Positions 1 to 8,316 of a stretch of DNA of 64,000 bases are shown in pieces. Under the pieces are notes generated by a model. That model ran no database searches. It was not told where the DNA came from and saw only the letters and a list, made by a program, of their open reading frames with translations. The stretch spans positions 62,001 through 126,000 of the forward strand of contig NZ_BSTJ01000017.1 in assembly GCF_030269445.1 (NCBI RefSeq), read 5' to 3'. How positions within the stretch are numbered: the stretch's first letter is position 1; each line of letters begins with the position of its first letter. Source of the stretch: Actinoallomurus iriomotensis (GTDB lineage Bacteria; Actinomycetota; Actinomycetes; Streptosporangiales; Streptosporangiaceae). Made by a program: the position numbers and the translations under genes.

Positions 1-104
1 CGCGCAGGTCTCCAGAAGGCTCCATACCGTCGATGCTCACCGGAGCCGTCGCACCTGCGCCTCCCCCTCCCGGGTGATGACGCTCCCCTGGAAGGCGGAG
101 CCGC

Positions 105-1109
105 TCAGTGGGAGAGAAGCAGGTTCACGTCGCCGAACTCGTGCCACTTGTACTCCCGGGCCAGCGCCTCCTCGTAGACCCGTTCCAGAAGTGGCTCACC
201 CGCGACGGCGGTCAGCATCCGCAGGTGTGAGGAGCGCGGCTCGTGCAGGCCGGTGAGCAGGCCGTCCACCGCCCGTACGCCCTCCTCCGGCGTGACGACG
301 CGTGAGGTCCAGCCCCGTGACGGCCGGACGAACCCGTCGTCTCCCACCGCGGTCTCCAGGGCCCGTACGACGGTCGTGCCGACGGCGATCACCCGGCCGC
401 CGTCCCAGCGCACGTGGTTCACCAGCCGCGCCGTCGCGGCGGGCACGTCGTAGCGTTCGGGGTACGGCGGCTCGTCCTTCTCCGGCGACGCGACGCCCGT
501 GTGCAGGGTGAGCGGCGCGAGGTGCACGCCGCGCGCGACGAGCCGCGTCACCAGCTCGTACGTGAACGGCCGGCCCGCGCTCGGCATCTCCGCGCTGCCG
601 CCCTCCCGACCGTTCTCGCCGAAGACCGTCTGGTACGCCGACAGCGGCCAGTCGCGGCCCACGTAGCCGTACCGGATCGGCACGCCGTAGCGGCGCAGGT
701 ACGGGACGACGTCGGTGTCGAGCCGGGCGCGCCACAGCCGCGGCGTCTGCCGTCCGAGCAGCGTGAGCGTCGCGCCGCCGGGCAGGGGGAACCACTCACC
801 GCACCGGCCGCCCGGGTAGGGCACCGTCGCCCCGGCCTGGCGCAGCCGCAGCTCGACCAGCCAGGCGTCGTCGGGCTCGGACGGCAGCGGGCCGGAGAAG
901 TGCAGCGCCAGCCGGTCCAGCCGTACGGCGGCGGGCAGCGTCGCGGAGGTGTTCACGACGAGCAGGTCGCCGGGACGCAGCAGTTCGGGCAGCGCGGTGA
1001 ACGGGTGATGGGTCACGCCCTCGGGCGTGCCGGCGAGCAGGCGGACGCCGTCGCGCCGCGCGGGGGGTTCGCTCGCCTCCAGGCCGGCGGGCAGGGTGAA
1101 CTCACGCAT
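105..1109 (-). CDS. queA: QueA-like S-adenosylmethionine:tRNA ribosyltransferase-isomerase
   Basis: 334 aa, close to the usual QueA length of about 340-350. QueA transfers and isomerises the ribosyl group of SAM onto 7-aminomethyl-7-deazaguanine in tRNA, making epoxyqueuosine. The frame shows the family pattern: an N-terminal segment with PGDLLVVNTSATLPA, a middle barrel part and a C-terminal stretch containing GTTVVRALE and LLTGLHEPRSSHLRMLTA. The ATG overlaps the end of the MFS gene by 8 nt, so it is the last gene of a three-gene minus-strand operon (SDR, MFS, QueA). No other queuosine gene is in view, so its physiological substrate here is inferred from family only. Confidence 0.85.
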   Translation of the reverse strand: MREFTLPAGLEASEPPARRDGVRLLAGTPEGVTHHPFTALPELLRPGDLLVVNTSATLPAAVRLDRLALHFSGPLPSEPDDAWLVELRLRQAGATVPYPGGRCGEWFPLPGGATLTLLGRQTPRLWRARLDTDVVPYLRRYGVPIRYGYVGRDWPLSAYQTVFGENGREGGSAEMPSAGRPFTYELVTRLVARGVHLAPLTLHTGVASPEKDEPPYPERYDVPAATARLVNHVRWDGGRVIAVGTTVVRALETAVGDDGFVRPSRGWTSRVVTPEEGVRAVDGLLTGLHEPRSSHLRMLTAVAGEPLLERVYEEALAREYKWHEFGDVNLLLSH

Positions 1110-2439
1110 GGGAATCCTCGACTCGGTGGGCGGCCAGGGCCGCGACGATGGCGATGACGGCCGTGCAGACCGCCCCGGTGTTCAGGCCCGCCGCGTTGAC
1201 GAGCGCGCCCGCGATCCCGACGGCGAGCGACGAGCCGAGCGTGTCGCTGATCTGCATGGCGGACGAGTTGGTGCCCTGGGTGTCCGGCCCGGACAGCCGG
1301 AGCACGAGCACGCTGAGGGCGGGGAAGGCGGTGCCGATGCCCGCGCCCGCGACGATCCAGGCGGGCAGGGTCAGCCAGCCGGAGACGTGGAAGGACAGCG
1401 CGACCCCGGCGACGCCGACGGCGTGCAGACCGGCGCCGGCCACGGCGAACCGTGCGGGCGAGGTGCCGGGGAACCGGCCCTGCCACCACGAGCCCGCCGA
1501 CCAGCCGATCGCGCCGGCGGTGAGGACCAGCCCGGCCGTCGTGGGGTGGAAGCCGAACCGCGAGGTCAGCGCCAGCGGGATGAACGCCTCGGTGCCGCCC
1601 ATCGCGCCGAACAGCAGGCCCCGCATCGCGATCACCGTCGGCAGCCCGCGGCGCAGGCGCACGAGGCCGCTCGGCATCAGCTCGCGCACGCCGTACCCGA
1701 GGCCGGCCAGTCCGGTCACGGCGGCGAGCAGCGCGAGGACCGAGCGGTGGTCCAGGCCCCACAGCAGCAGCGCAGCCCCGGCCGCCAGCGCGACGGCCGT
1801 GAGCATCCGTCCGCGGGGAATCGCGCCGTCCGCTCGCAGCCCGCGCACCGTGGGGGCCAGCGCGAGGCCGGCCGGCACCACCAGCGGCACGATCCCGAGG
1901 AAGACCCAGCGCCAGCCGAAGTGCTGGGCGACCAGCCCGCCGATCGAGGGGCCGACGAGCGAGGGCACCACCCACGCGCCGGCCATCGCCGCGAAGATCT
2001 TCGGTCGGCTCCGCTCGGGGTAGACGCGTGCCACGACGACGTACAGCGGGACCGAGGCGAGGCCCGACCCGAGCCCCTGGACCGCCCGTCCGGCGATGAA
2101 CCAGGCCATCGTGGGCGCCGCGCCGACGATGAGCAGCCCGGCGACGAAGACGGCGAGGCCGGTGAACAGCGGACGGGCGGGCCCCCGCGCGTCCGCCCAT
2201 CCGCCGGAGAGGACGTTGGCCACGAGCCCGGCGATGAACACCGCGCTGAACGCCCAGGCGTACAGCGGCACACCGTGCAGGTCACGCGCTGCCACCGGCA
2301 TCGCCGTCCCGACCGCCATCTGCTCGAACGCGAGCAGGCCGACGACCGCGATGATCCCCACCGTGGCCAGCCGGTACGGCCGCGCGAGCGGCGACGGCGG
2401 CCGGACCGCGCTCTCCTCGCCGGCGGCCAGCGCCGTCAT
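1102..2439 (-). CDS. MFS transporter (DHA-type exporter)
   Basis: 445 aa integral membrane protein of the major facilitator superfamily, with about 12 hydrophobic segments spread over the whole length. The first helix carries the AMPVAARDLHG type motif seen in proton-driven drug exporters, and RAVQGLGSGLASVPLYVVVARVYPE-like loop residues follow helix 4. The ATG at 2439 overlaps the stop of the upstream SDR gene (ATGA). A much longer upstream frame exists, but it runs antisense through the SDR and kinase genes and is ignored. The substrate cannot be read from the sequence; an exporter of a small hydrophobic compound is the default. Confidence 0.85.
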   Translation of the reverse strand: MTALAAGEESAVRPPSPLARPYRLATVGIIAVVGLLAFEQMAVGTAMPVAARDLHGVPLYAWAFSAVFIAGLVANVLSGGWADARGPARPLFTGLAVFVAGLLIVGAAPTMAWFIAGRAVQGLGSGLASVPLYVVVARVYPERSRPKIFAAMAGAWVVPSLVGPSIGGLVAQHFGWRWVFLGIVPLVVPAGLALAPTVRGLRADGAIPRGRMLTAVALAAGAALLLWGLDHRSVLALLAAVTGLAGLGYGVRELMPSGLVRLRRGLPTVIAMRGLLFGAMGGTEAFIPLALTSRFGFHPTTAGLVLTAGAIGWSAGSWWQGRFPGTSPARFAVAGAGLHAVGVAGVALSFHVSGWLTLPAWIVAGAGIGTAFPALSVLVLRLSGPDTQGTNSSAMQISDTLGSSLAVGIAGALVNAAGLNTGAVCTAVIAIVAALAAHRVEDSHA

Positions 2440-3098
2440 CGGGCCAGGCCGGAGGCGGTGTAGCGGCCGCTCGGCGGTCGTTCGGCGACCAGCCGGAGGA
2501 GCGCGGGCACGGCCACCTCCTCCGGGCGCGGCGCCGCCTCGGCGTCCTCTCCCGCGGCGGCGAGCATCCCGGTGCGCATCTCGCCCGGGTCCACCCACCA
2601 GACCGCCACATCGGGTTCCTCGGCGGCCAGCACGTTGGACAGCTGCTCCAGCGCGGCCTTGGTCGCGCCGTACCCGCCCCAGCCCTCGTACGGCTCGGTC
2701 GCGGCGTCGGAGCTGATGTTGACGATCGCGCCGCGGCGTTCGCGCAGGACCGGCAGGAGTCCCTGGATGAGCGCGAGCGGGCCGATCGCGTTGACCGCGA
2801 ACGCCTGCGCGAGCTCGTCCAGCGGATAGGCGGCGAGGGGCGGCAGCGGGGTGGCGCCGAGCGTGCTCGCGTTGTTGACCAGCAGGTCCAGGCCGTCGGC
2901 GGCGTCGATCAGCGCGGCGCGGTGCGCGGGGTCGGAGACGTCGCCGGCGACGGTCGTCACCGCGCCCAGCCCGGCGGCGGCCTTCTCCAGCTCGGGGCCG
3001 CCGCGCGCGTCGAGGACCAGTTCCCAGCCTTCGCGGGCGAGCGCGCCGGCCAGTGCCAGGCCGAGTCCGCGGGACGCCCCGGTGATCAGTGCCTTCAT
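2436..3098 (-). CDS. short-chain dehydrogenase/reductase
   Basis: 220 aa classical-type SDR. The start at 3098 gives MKALITGASRGLGLALAG, with the TGxxxGxG dinucleotide-binding motif at residues 7-14. NNAS follows after about 80 residues, and the catalytic YxxxK appears as YGATKAA, preceded by the SSDAA serine region. It probably reduces a carbonyl with NAD(P)H; the substrate is unknown. First gene of the operon with the MFS exporter and QueA. The divergent kinase gene begins 128 bp away, so the shared spacer should hold both promoters. Confidence 0.88.
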   Translation of the reverse strand: MKALITGASRGLGLALAGALAREGWELVLDARGGPELEKAAAGLGAVTTVAGDVSDPAHRAALIDAADGLDLLVNNASTLGATPLPPLAAYPLDELAQAFAVNAIGPLALIQGLLPVLRERRGAIVNISSDAATEPYEGWGGYGATKAALEQLSNVLAAEEPDVAVWWVDPGEMRTGMLAAAGEDAEAAPRPEEVAVPALLRLVAERPPSGRYTASGLAR

Positions 3099-3225
3099 GC
3101 TCGACGACGCTAGGAGGCGAGTCGGTGAGGAGGCATCGGCCGTCGGGCCGGTCGGGTCCTCGGCGATGGGTCCTAGGCCGGACGGCCGATCGGATCCCCG
3201 CCGGTCCGGCGGGTACCGTCGAGCC

Positions 3226-4332
3226 GTGGAAGCCGATCGGGACGCCGCGTTGCACGCGGTCAGCGCGGCGGTGCTCGCCGTCACGCGTCATCTGTCCGTG
3301 CACGAGGTGTTCCAGGTGATCGTGCGGGCGGCCGCGCAGCTTCTCGACGCCCGCTACGCCGCGCTGGGAGTGCCCGACGACGAGGGCTCGTTCGCCGAGT
3401 TCGTCGTCGAGGGCGTCAGCGACGAGGAGTGGAACAGGATCGGCCCGCTGCCGCGCCAGCACGGCCTGCTCGCCGTCATGCTGCGCGAGGACAAGGTGCA
3501 GCGGCTGGCGGACGTGCGCCGGGCCCCGGCGTTCGAGGGCTGGCCGACGGCGCATCCGGTGCTGCGCGACTTCATCGGCGTGCCGATCCGCGACGGCGAC
3601 GACACCCTCGGCATCATCTTCCTGGCCAACAAGCGGCAGCCGGGCGGCTTCACCGACGACGACGAAGAACGCCTCATCCTGTTCGCCGCGCACGCGGCGA
3701 TCGCGCTGACCAACGCGCGGCTGTACGAGCGCAACCGCGAGCTGACCGTCATCGAGGAGCGCGCCCGGCTGGCCCGCGAGCTGCACGACGCGGTCGCGCA
3801 GAAGCTGTTCTCGCTGCGGCTCACCGCCGCGGCGGCGCTCGCGGCGGCCGACCCGAGGTCCGAGCTCGAGCGCGTCCAGACGCTCGCCAAGGAGGCGCTG
3901 GCGGAGCTGCGCGAGGTGATCTTCGAGCTGCGGCCGGCCGAGCTGGCCGGCGACGGGCTGGCCGAGTCGCTGCGCAAGCACGTCCAGGTGCTCGACCGCG
4001 TGTGGGGAGCCGGCCGCGGCCGCCGGACGGCCGTACGGTTCGAGGGCGAGGAGATCACGCTGCCGCCCGCGACCGAGGCGGTGGTCTTCCGCATCGCCCA
4101 GGAGGCGCTGTACAACGCGCTGAGACACGGCGACCCGTGTACGGTGACCGTCCGCCTCCAACCGGGGCTGCTGGAGATCCGTGACGACGGCGTCGGCTTC
4201 GATCCGGCGGAGGCCTCGCGTGACGGCCTGGGACTCACGTCCATGCGCGAGCGCGCGGAGTCGGTCGGCGGCGTCCTGACGATCTCCTCGTCGAGCTCCG
4301 GCACCGTCGTACGCCTGGAGGTGCCCGCGTGA
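3226..4332 (+). CDS. GAF-domain sensor histidine kinase (NarL/DevS-like)
   Basis: 368 aa with no membrane segment. A GAF sensory domain covers about residues 15-165. A HisKA_3 dimerisation and phosphoacceptor region follows with ARLARELHDAV, the phosphorylated His being residue 187. A HATPase_c domain closes the protein, with an N-box like EALYNALRHG and a glycine box around DDGVGF and GLGLTSMRERAE. The GTG at 3226 is chosen because it opens just before the GAF fold. The gene overlaps the response regulator by 4 nt (GTGA), so the two are a cognate pair. The signal is unknown; GAF domains of this kind bind haem, flavin or small ligands. Confidence 0.9.
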   Translation: MEADRDAALHAVSAAVLAVTRHLSVHEVFQVIVRAAAQLLDARYAALGVPDDEGSFAEFVVEGVSDEEWNRIGPLPRQHGLLAVMLREDKVQRLADVRRAPAFEGWPTAHPVLRDFIGVPIRDGDDTLGIIFLANKRQPGGFTDDDEERLILFAAHAAIALTNARLYERNRELTVIEERARLARELHDAVAQKLFSLRLTAAAALAAADPRSELERVQTLAKEALAELREVIFELRPAELAGDGLAESLRKHVQVLDRVWGAGRGRRTAVRFEGEEITLPPATEAVVFRIAQEALYNALRHGDPCTVTVRLQPGLLEIRDDGVGFDPAEASRDGLGLTSMRERAESVGGVLTISSSSSGTVVRLEVPA

Positions 4333-4955
4333 TCCGCGTACTGATCGCCGACGACCATCCGGTCGTGCGCCAGGGCCTGCGGACGTTCCTCGGCGTGCAG
4401 GAGGACATCGAGGTCGTCGGGGAGGCCGCCGACGGCGCGGAGGCGGTCGCCCGCGCCGAGGCGCTCACGCCCGACGTCATCCTGCTCGACCTGAAGATGC
4501 CGGGGGTCGACGGGCAGGCGGCGCTCGAAGAGATGCGGGCGCGCGGCATCTCCTCGCGGGTGCTGGTGCTCACGAGCGTGGGCGAGCGCGCGCGGGTGCT
4601 GCCGGTCGTCCGCGCGGGCGCTTCCGGCTACCTGTACAAGGACGTCGACCCGCAGGCGCTCGTCCAGGCGATCCGCGCCGTGCACGACGGCCACGTGCTG
4701 TTCGCGCCCGAGGCGGCGGACGCCATGCTCGCTCCGAACCAGGGCGACAAGGCCGCGGTCGCCCTCACCGAGCGCGAGCGCGAGGTGCTGACGCAGATCG
4801 CCCGGGGCCGTTCCAACCGTGAGATCGCGCGGGCGCTCGTCGTGTCGGAGAAGACCGTGAAGACGCACGTCTCGAACATCCTCATGAAGCTCGGCCTGCA
4901 AGATCGCACCCAGGCGGCGCTGTACGCCGTGCGCCACGGACTCGCGGAGCGGTGA
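4329..4955 (+). CDS. NarL/LuxR-family response regulator
   Basis: 208 aa. The receiver domain occupies residues 1-118, with acidic pair D8/D9, phosphoacceptor Asp54 in ILLDLKMP, and the conserved Thr/Ser and Lys of LTSVG and YKD. The C-terminal LuxR-type helix-turn-helix (about 143-205) begins LTEREREVLTQIARG and includes NREIARALVVSEKTVKTHVS. The start is a GTG overlapping the kinase stop. Partner of the upstream GAF kinase. The target genes are not known; autoregulation or control of the divergent SDR-MFS operon is possible. Confidence 0.92.
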   Translation: MIRVLIADDHPVVRQGLRTFLGVQEDIEVVGEAADGAEAVARAEALTPDVILLDLKMPGVDGQAALEEMRARGISSRVLVLTSVGERARVLPVVRAGASGYLYKDVDPQALVQAIRAVHDGHVLFAPEAADAMLAPNQGDKAAVALTEREREVLTQIARGRSNREIARALVVSEKTVKTHVSNILMKLGLQDRTQAALYAVRHGLAER

Positions 4956-5072
4956 CTCCACAAGAAATCCACTTGTGATCCATGAGGCGTAAGGCGCGCC
5001 GGTCGAATATGTTGATGAAGCTCAGCAGTCGGCTGAGTGAACCGCACCGCCGAGGACGACATCGGAACACAT

Positions 5073-5822
5073 ATGAGAGTTGCCATTCGCTACGCCGCGG
5101 GATCGGATGTCGGCCGTGCCCGCGAGAACAACGAGGACTCGGCGTATGCGGGCCCATGGCTGCTCGCGGTCGCCGACGGCATGGGCGGTCACGTGGGTGG
5201 CGAGATCGCGAGCTCTCTCGCGATCCAGGCCCTCTCCGCCATCGACCACGAGGTCCCCCAGGCCAAGCTGGTCGAGGTCGTCGAACGTGCCGTGCTCGCG
5301 GCCAACCAGGCGATCGCCCAGAAGGTCGAGGACGAGCCCGCGCTCCAGTCCATGGGTACGACATGCACCGCGATGCTGTGGTCGGGTACGCACACGGCTC
5401 TCGCCCACATCGGCGACTCACGGGCCTACATGCTGCGTGAGGGGATCCTCTACCAGATCACCGAGGATCACACGCTGGAGAAGATGCTCACCGGGGAGGA
5501 CGGCGCGGCGCCCCACCTGGCCAACCGGCTGGTCCGCGTGCTCGACGGCAGACCCGAGCGCAAGCCCGACCTGTCGCTGCGCGAGGCCCTGCCGGGCGAC
5601 CGTTATCTCCTGTGCTCCGACGGGCTGAGCGGCCCGGTCGACGCGGAGACGATGCACCAGGTGCTGACCGCCGAGTCCGACCCCGCCGCCGCCGTCGGCC
5701 AGCTCATCAACGCGGCCAACCAGGGTGGCGGCCCGGACAACATCACGGCGATCGTGGTGGACGTCGTGGCCGAGGGCATCGAGGCCGCGGCCCCGGTCAT
5801 CGTCGGCGCCGCGGAGCGCTGA
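5073..5822 (+). CDS. PP2C-family protein serine/threonine phosphatase
   Basis: 249 aa from the ATG at 5073 (a GTG at 5037 would add 12 residues). Soluble PP2C phosphatase with the family motifs in order: RARENNEDS near the N-terminus, VADGMGGH, the GTTCTA strand, HIGDSRAY, and near the end LLCSDGLSG and GGGPDNITAIVVD. The Asp residues of DGMGG, SDG and PDN form the two-metal site. Unlike many actinobacterial relatives it has no membrane anchor, and no serine/threonine kinase lies beside it. It stands alone, with a hairpin just downstream. Confidence 0.92.
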   Translation: MRVAIRYAAGSDVGRARENNEDSAYAGPWLLAVADGMGGHVGGEIASSLAIQALSAIDHEVPQAKLVEVVERAVLAANQAIAQKVEDEPALQSMGTTCTAMLWSGTHTALAHIGDSRAYMLREGILYQITEDHTLEKMLTGEDGAAPHLANRLVRVLDGRPERKPDLSLREALPGDRYLLCSDGLSGPVDAETMHQVLTAESDPAAAVGQLINAANQGGGPDNITAIVVDVVAEGIEAAAPVIVGAAER

Positions 5823-5836
5823 CGCTCCACGGACCT

Positions 5837-5873
5837 CCGGTGCCGTACGACCGACGTCGTCGCACGGCACCGG
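5837..5873 (+). terminator. hairpin after the PP2C gene
   Basis: CCGGTGCCGT at 5837-5846 pairs perfectly with ACGGCACCGG at 5864-5873 around a 17-nt loop, 14 nt after the phosphatase stop. There is no clean T-tract, as is common for actinomycete terminators. Confidence 0.55.
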
Positions 5874-5966
5874 ATGAGCCCTTCCGCTCTCGCCCCCGTT
5901 TCCTGAAGACGGGCCGGCGTCAAGGTCTCCAGCCGGTTACGTTCTCAGATCTGGCTTGGTATTTAC

Positions 5967-5995
5967 TTGACCCGCACCCGGCATATTGCGATATA
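5967..5995 (+). promoter_or_regulatory. possible promoter for the DUF2752 gene
   Basis: A locally AT-rich spacer carries TTGACC at 5967-5972 and GATATA at 5990-5995 with 17 nt between them, ahead of the DUF2752 gene at 6039. The rest of the 216-nt spacer after the PP2C gene shows nothing else but the hairpin. Confidence 0.4.
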
Positions 5996-6038
5996 CGGGT
6001 CCACAGGCGCATAAGAGCACCATGGGGAGGGCGAAGGT

Positions 6039-6488
6039 TTGGACGTGGCACGGGGGCACGCGGTCGCGTCCCGAGCCCGAGGACGGCCGGCCGACGTACT
6101 CGGCCGTGTGTTCGCCGCCTCTGGTGACGGCGCACTCGGTGTTGCCCTGCGCGCAGGCGGCATGGCCACCGCGGCGGTGGTGGTGTCCGCCCTGCATCGC
6201 GTGCACGACCCCGGCACGCTGTGCCCGCTGCGGGCGCTCACCGGAATTCCGTGCCCCCTCTGCGGCGGCACCACCGTCTTCATCGAGCTGGGTGCGGCGC
6301 ATCCGGTCAAGGCGCTCCTCGCAAGCCCCGTTGTTCTGCTGGGCGCGATCGGGCTGGCTACCGCCCCGCTCGGGTCCGGACGACGATGGTGGGCGCTCGA
6401 TCCACGCATCCGTGCTTGGATCATCGGAGTGACGCTGGGGCTGTCATGGGTCTGGCAGCTCGCCCGTTTCGGGTTTCTGCCTCTTTGA
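6039..6488 (+). CDS. DUF2752 small membrane protein
   Basis: 149 aa from a TTG at 6039 (a GTG two codons later is equally possible), preceded by a GGGAGGG ribosome-binding sequence. The family signature CPLCGGTT is present after PLRALTGIP, followed by two hydrophobic helices. DUF2752 proteins are short inner-membrane proteins with a conserved CxxCG(G)T motif and no established function. The gene lies 73 bp upstream of the RDD gene on the same strand, and the two are often neighbours in actinomycetes, which suggests a joint membrane role. Confidence 0.8.
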   Translation: MDVARGHAVASRARGRPADVLGRVFAASGDGALGVALRAGGMATAAVVVSALHRVHDPGTLCPLRALTGIPCPLCGGTTVFIELGAAHPVKALLASPVVLLGAIGLATAPLGSGRRWWALDPRIRAWIIGVTLGLSWVWQLARFGFLPL

Positions 6489-6561
6489 AGTCAGTACCTC
6501 ATCATGGCGACTGCCGGGTCCGGTTTGGCGGACGGGCGTAATTCAACAAAGGAGAAAGAGC

Positions 6562-7335
6562 GTGAGCACCCCCTACGACCCGTACGGCCAGGGTCAGCAG
6601 CAGCCGGGTTATGGTCAGCAGCCCGGGTACGGCCAGCAGCCGGGCTACGGGCAGCAGCAGCCCGGGTACGGCCAGCAGCCGGGCTACGGGCAGCAGCAGC
6701 CCGGCTATGACCAGCAGCAGGGCTATGGCCAGCAGCAGGGTTACGGCCAGCAGCAGGGCTACGGGCAGCAGCCCGGTTACGACCAGCAGCAGGGCTATGG
6801 CCAGCAGCAGGGTTACGGCCAGCAGCAGGGCTATGGTCAGCAGCAGGGCTACGGTCAGCAGGGCTACGGCCAGCAGCAGGCGTACGGGCAGCAGGGTTAC
6901 GGTCAGCAGGGCTACGGCTCCGGGTACGGCCAGGTCCAGTACGCCGGCTGGGGCGCGCGGTTCGGCGCGCGTTTCATCGACGGCCTGATCGTCGGTATCC
7001 CGTCCGGGATCATCATGGGCATCATCAGCGCGGTCGCCAAGAACATCGCGGTGACCTACCTGATCGAGCTGGTCCTCCTCTTCATCATCGCGTTCGCGCT
7101 CAGCTTCCAGGAAGCCAACACCGGTCAGACGGTCGGCAAGCGCGTCCTCGGCATCAAGGTCGTCAGCGAGGCGACCGGCCAGCCCCTCAGCGCCGGCGCC
7201 GCCTTCGGCCGGCAGCTCTGCCACTCCACGATCGACGGCTGGGTGTGCGCCCTCGGGTTCCTCTGGCCGCTGTGGGACGACAAGAGCCAGAGCTGGGGCG
7301 ACAAGATCACGAAGGCCATCGTCGTCACGGCCTGA
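6562..7335 (+). CDS. RDD-family membrane protein with Gln/Gly/Tyr-rich head
   Basis: 257 aa from the GTG at 6562, which follows an AAAGGAGAAAG ribosome-binding site. Residues 8 to about 125 are an irregular array of QQPGYG and QQQGYG units, almost only Gln, Gly, Tyr and Pro with two Asp. The rest is an RDD domain: [15 protein letters not shown] (Arg and Asp signature), two membrane helices, and [12 protein letters not shown] before a last helix region. RDD proteins are small membrane proteins of unclear role, some proposed as ion exchangers. The head is cytosolic by the usual topology and resembles prion-like low-complexity sequence. A strong terminator follows directly. Confidence 0.88.
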   Translation: MSTPYDPYGQGQQQPGYGQQPGYGQQPGYGQQQPGYGQQPGYGQQQPGYDQQQGYGQQQGYGQQQGYGQQPGYDQQQGYGQQQGYGQQQGYGQQQGYGQQGYGQQQAYGQQGYGQQGYGSGYGQVQYAGWGARFGARFIDGLIVGIPSGIIMGIISAVAKNIAVTYLIELVLLFIIAFALSFQEANTGQTVGKRVLGIKVVSEATGQPLSAGAAFGRQLCHSTIDGWVCALGFLWPLWDDKSQSWGDKITKAIVVTA

Positions 7336-7352
7336 GCGCCGAGCTCAGACGC

Positions 7353-7389
7353 GGGGCGTACTCCTCCGGGAGTGCGCCCCTTGTTCTTT
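7353..7389 (+). terminator. rho-independent terminator of the RDD gene
   Basis: A 12-bp stem (7353-7364 with 7369-7380; one G-T pair) closes a 4-nt loop and is followed by TTGTTCTTT. It starts 17 nt after the RDD stop codon. Confidence 0.85.
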
Positions 7390-7433
7390 GACGTCAGCTT
7401 GTTCTTTGGTCAGCGTGTTCTTCGACCGTCAGC
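7381..7433. repeat. three imperfect 16-19 nt tandem repeats
   Basis: Units begin at 7381, 7399 and 7415. Each reads (T/G)TGTTCTT(T/C)G, then a short variable A/C insert, then GTCAGC. They fill the gap between the RDD terminator and the end of the convergent minus-strand gene, and the last unit reaches the final codons of that gene. Confidence 0.6.
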
Positions 7434-8202
7434 GCACCGGGTCGAGGACGCTGTTGCAGGCGGCCACCTGCGCCCGTCGTACGGCCTTGTCCAGGTCGCG
7501 CAGGGCCTCGGTGCGCCGCTGGATCTGGGCGGCCGACAGCGCGGCGCCCTCCGTGTCGCGCGCCAGGTCCACGACGACCGCGAGGCGCCCGGCCAGCGCC
7601 GCCACCCGGTGGGCGCGCGCCGGGTAGCCGGGGGCGAGGCCGCCGACCTGTTCGTGATGGTGTGACTCGCGCAGCGCGCCGAGGGCGTCGGCGATCTCCG
7701 GCCGCCACTCGAGAGTGCCGTCGACCGCCATGAGCGACTCGGTCGCCTCGCGTACGGCGAGGGTGAGCTTGTGATCGGCTTCGGGGAGCCCCGGCGTGTC
7801 CGCGACCGCCGAGCGTGTCTCGTGCACCGTCCAGCGGGTGCCGACGTAGGAGGAACCACGGCGGTCCTCGGCCGGCACCAGGCCGAACGTCCGGTCGCCG
7901 GCCGCCAGGAGCACGGCCTCCTCGGCCTCGATCGCGGCGGCGTTGAACTCCGGCGGCCCGGTGAGGCCGAGCGGGTCGCCCGGCGCCGGCAGCGCGAGCC
8001 GGAACGCGGACAGCCCGGCCACCCGGAGGGCCGCGAGGGCGCCGCGCAGCGGCGTCTCGCCGGGCTGGTCCGGGATGCCCGCGACGACGTGCGGGCCGCC
8101 CAGGCGTTCCATGGCGTCGGCGGCCTCATCGAGCCCCACGTGGCCGGTCAGCCATGCGTTGCCCCAGGCGACGAGGACGGCCGAGGGGTGAGTCACACGC
8201 AT
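7429..8202 (-). CDS. conserved actinobacterial hypothetical protein
   Basis: 257 aa, start ATG at 8202 (an ATG at 8214 is also possible; neither has a strong ribosome-binding site). Soluble, with Ala- and Leu-rich helices and no recognised motif. Near the N-terminus is HPSAVLVAWGNAWLTGHVGL; the middle holds PPEFNAAAIEAEEAVLLAAG and the end is a helical QRRTEALRDLDKAVRRAQ. The pattern of codon use is that of a real gene. Function is not recognised. It is divergent from the ABC ATPase at 8317, with 114 bp between the starts. Confidence 0.7.
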   Translation of the reverse strand: MRVTHPSAVLVAWGNAWLTGHVGLDEAADAMERLGGPHVVAGIPDQPGETPLRGALAALRVAGLSAFRLALPAPGDPLGLTGPPEFNAAAIEAEEAVLLAAGDRTFGLVPAEDRRGSSYVGTRWTVHETRSAVADTPGLPEADHKLTLAVREATESLMAVDGTLEWRPEIADALGALRESHHHEQVGGLAPGYPARAHRVAALAGRLAVVVDLARDTEGAALSAAQIQRRTEALRDLDKAVRRAQVAACNSVLDPVR

Positions 8203-8316
8203 GCCGACAACCATAAGGCGTCCGAATGCCGTAGGTTCGTGCCGGAGACCCGCGCGAGGCCGGCGGCCCCTGCCGCCTGCGGCTTCGTGCGCTTTCGTTG
8301 ATGGCGAAGGGATGCG

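Noticed and set aside
1-38. Possible start of a minus-strand gene (GTG near position 38) running off the left edge
   Set aside because: Only a dozen codons are visible and no ribosome-binding site is suitably spaced; not enough to support a gene. An 8-bp GCGCAGGT/ACCTGCGC repeat (2-9 and 53-60) is noted but unassigned.
2440-4161. Minus-strand extension of the MFS gene through the SDR and kinase region
   Set aside because: The MFS has a good start overlapping the SDR stop; the extension is antisense to the GAF kinase and out of frame with the SDR.
6590-6940. CRISPR-like repeat array
   Set aside because: The repeats are in frame and encode the QQ(Q/P)GYG units of the RDD protein; there are no spacers or cas genes.
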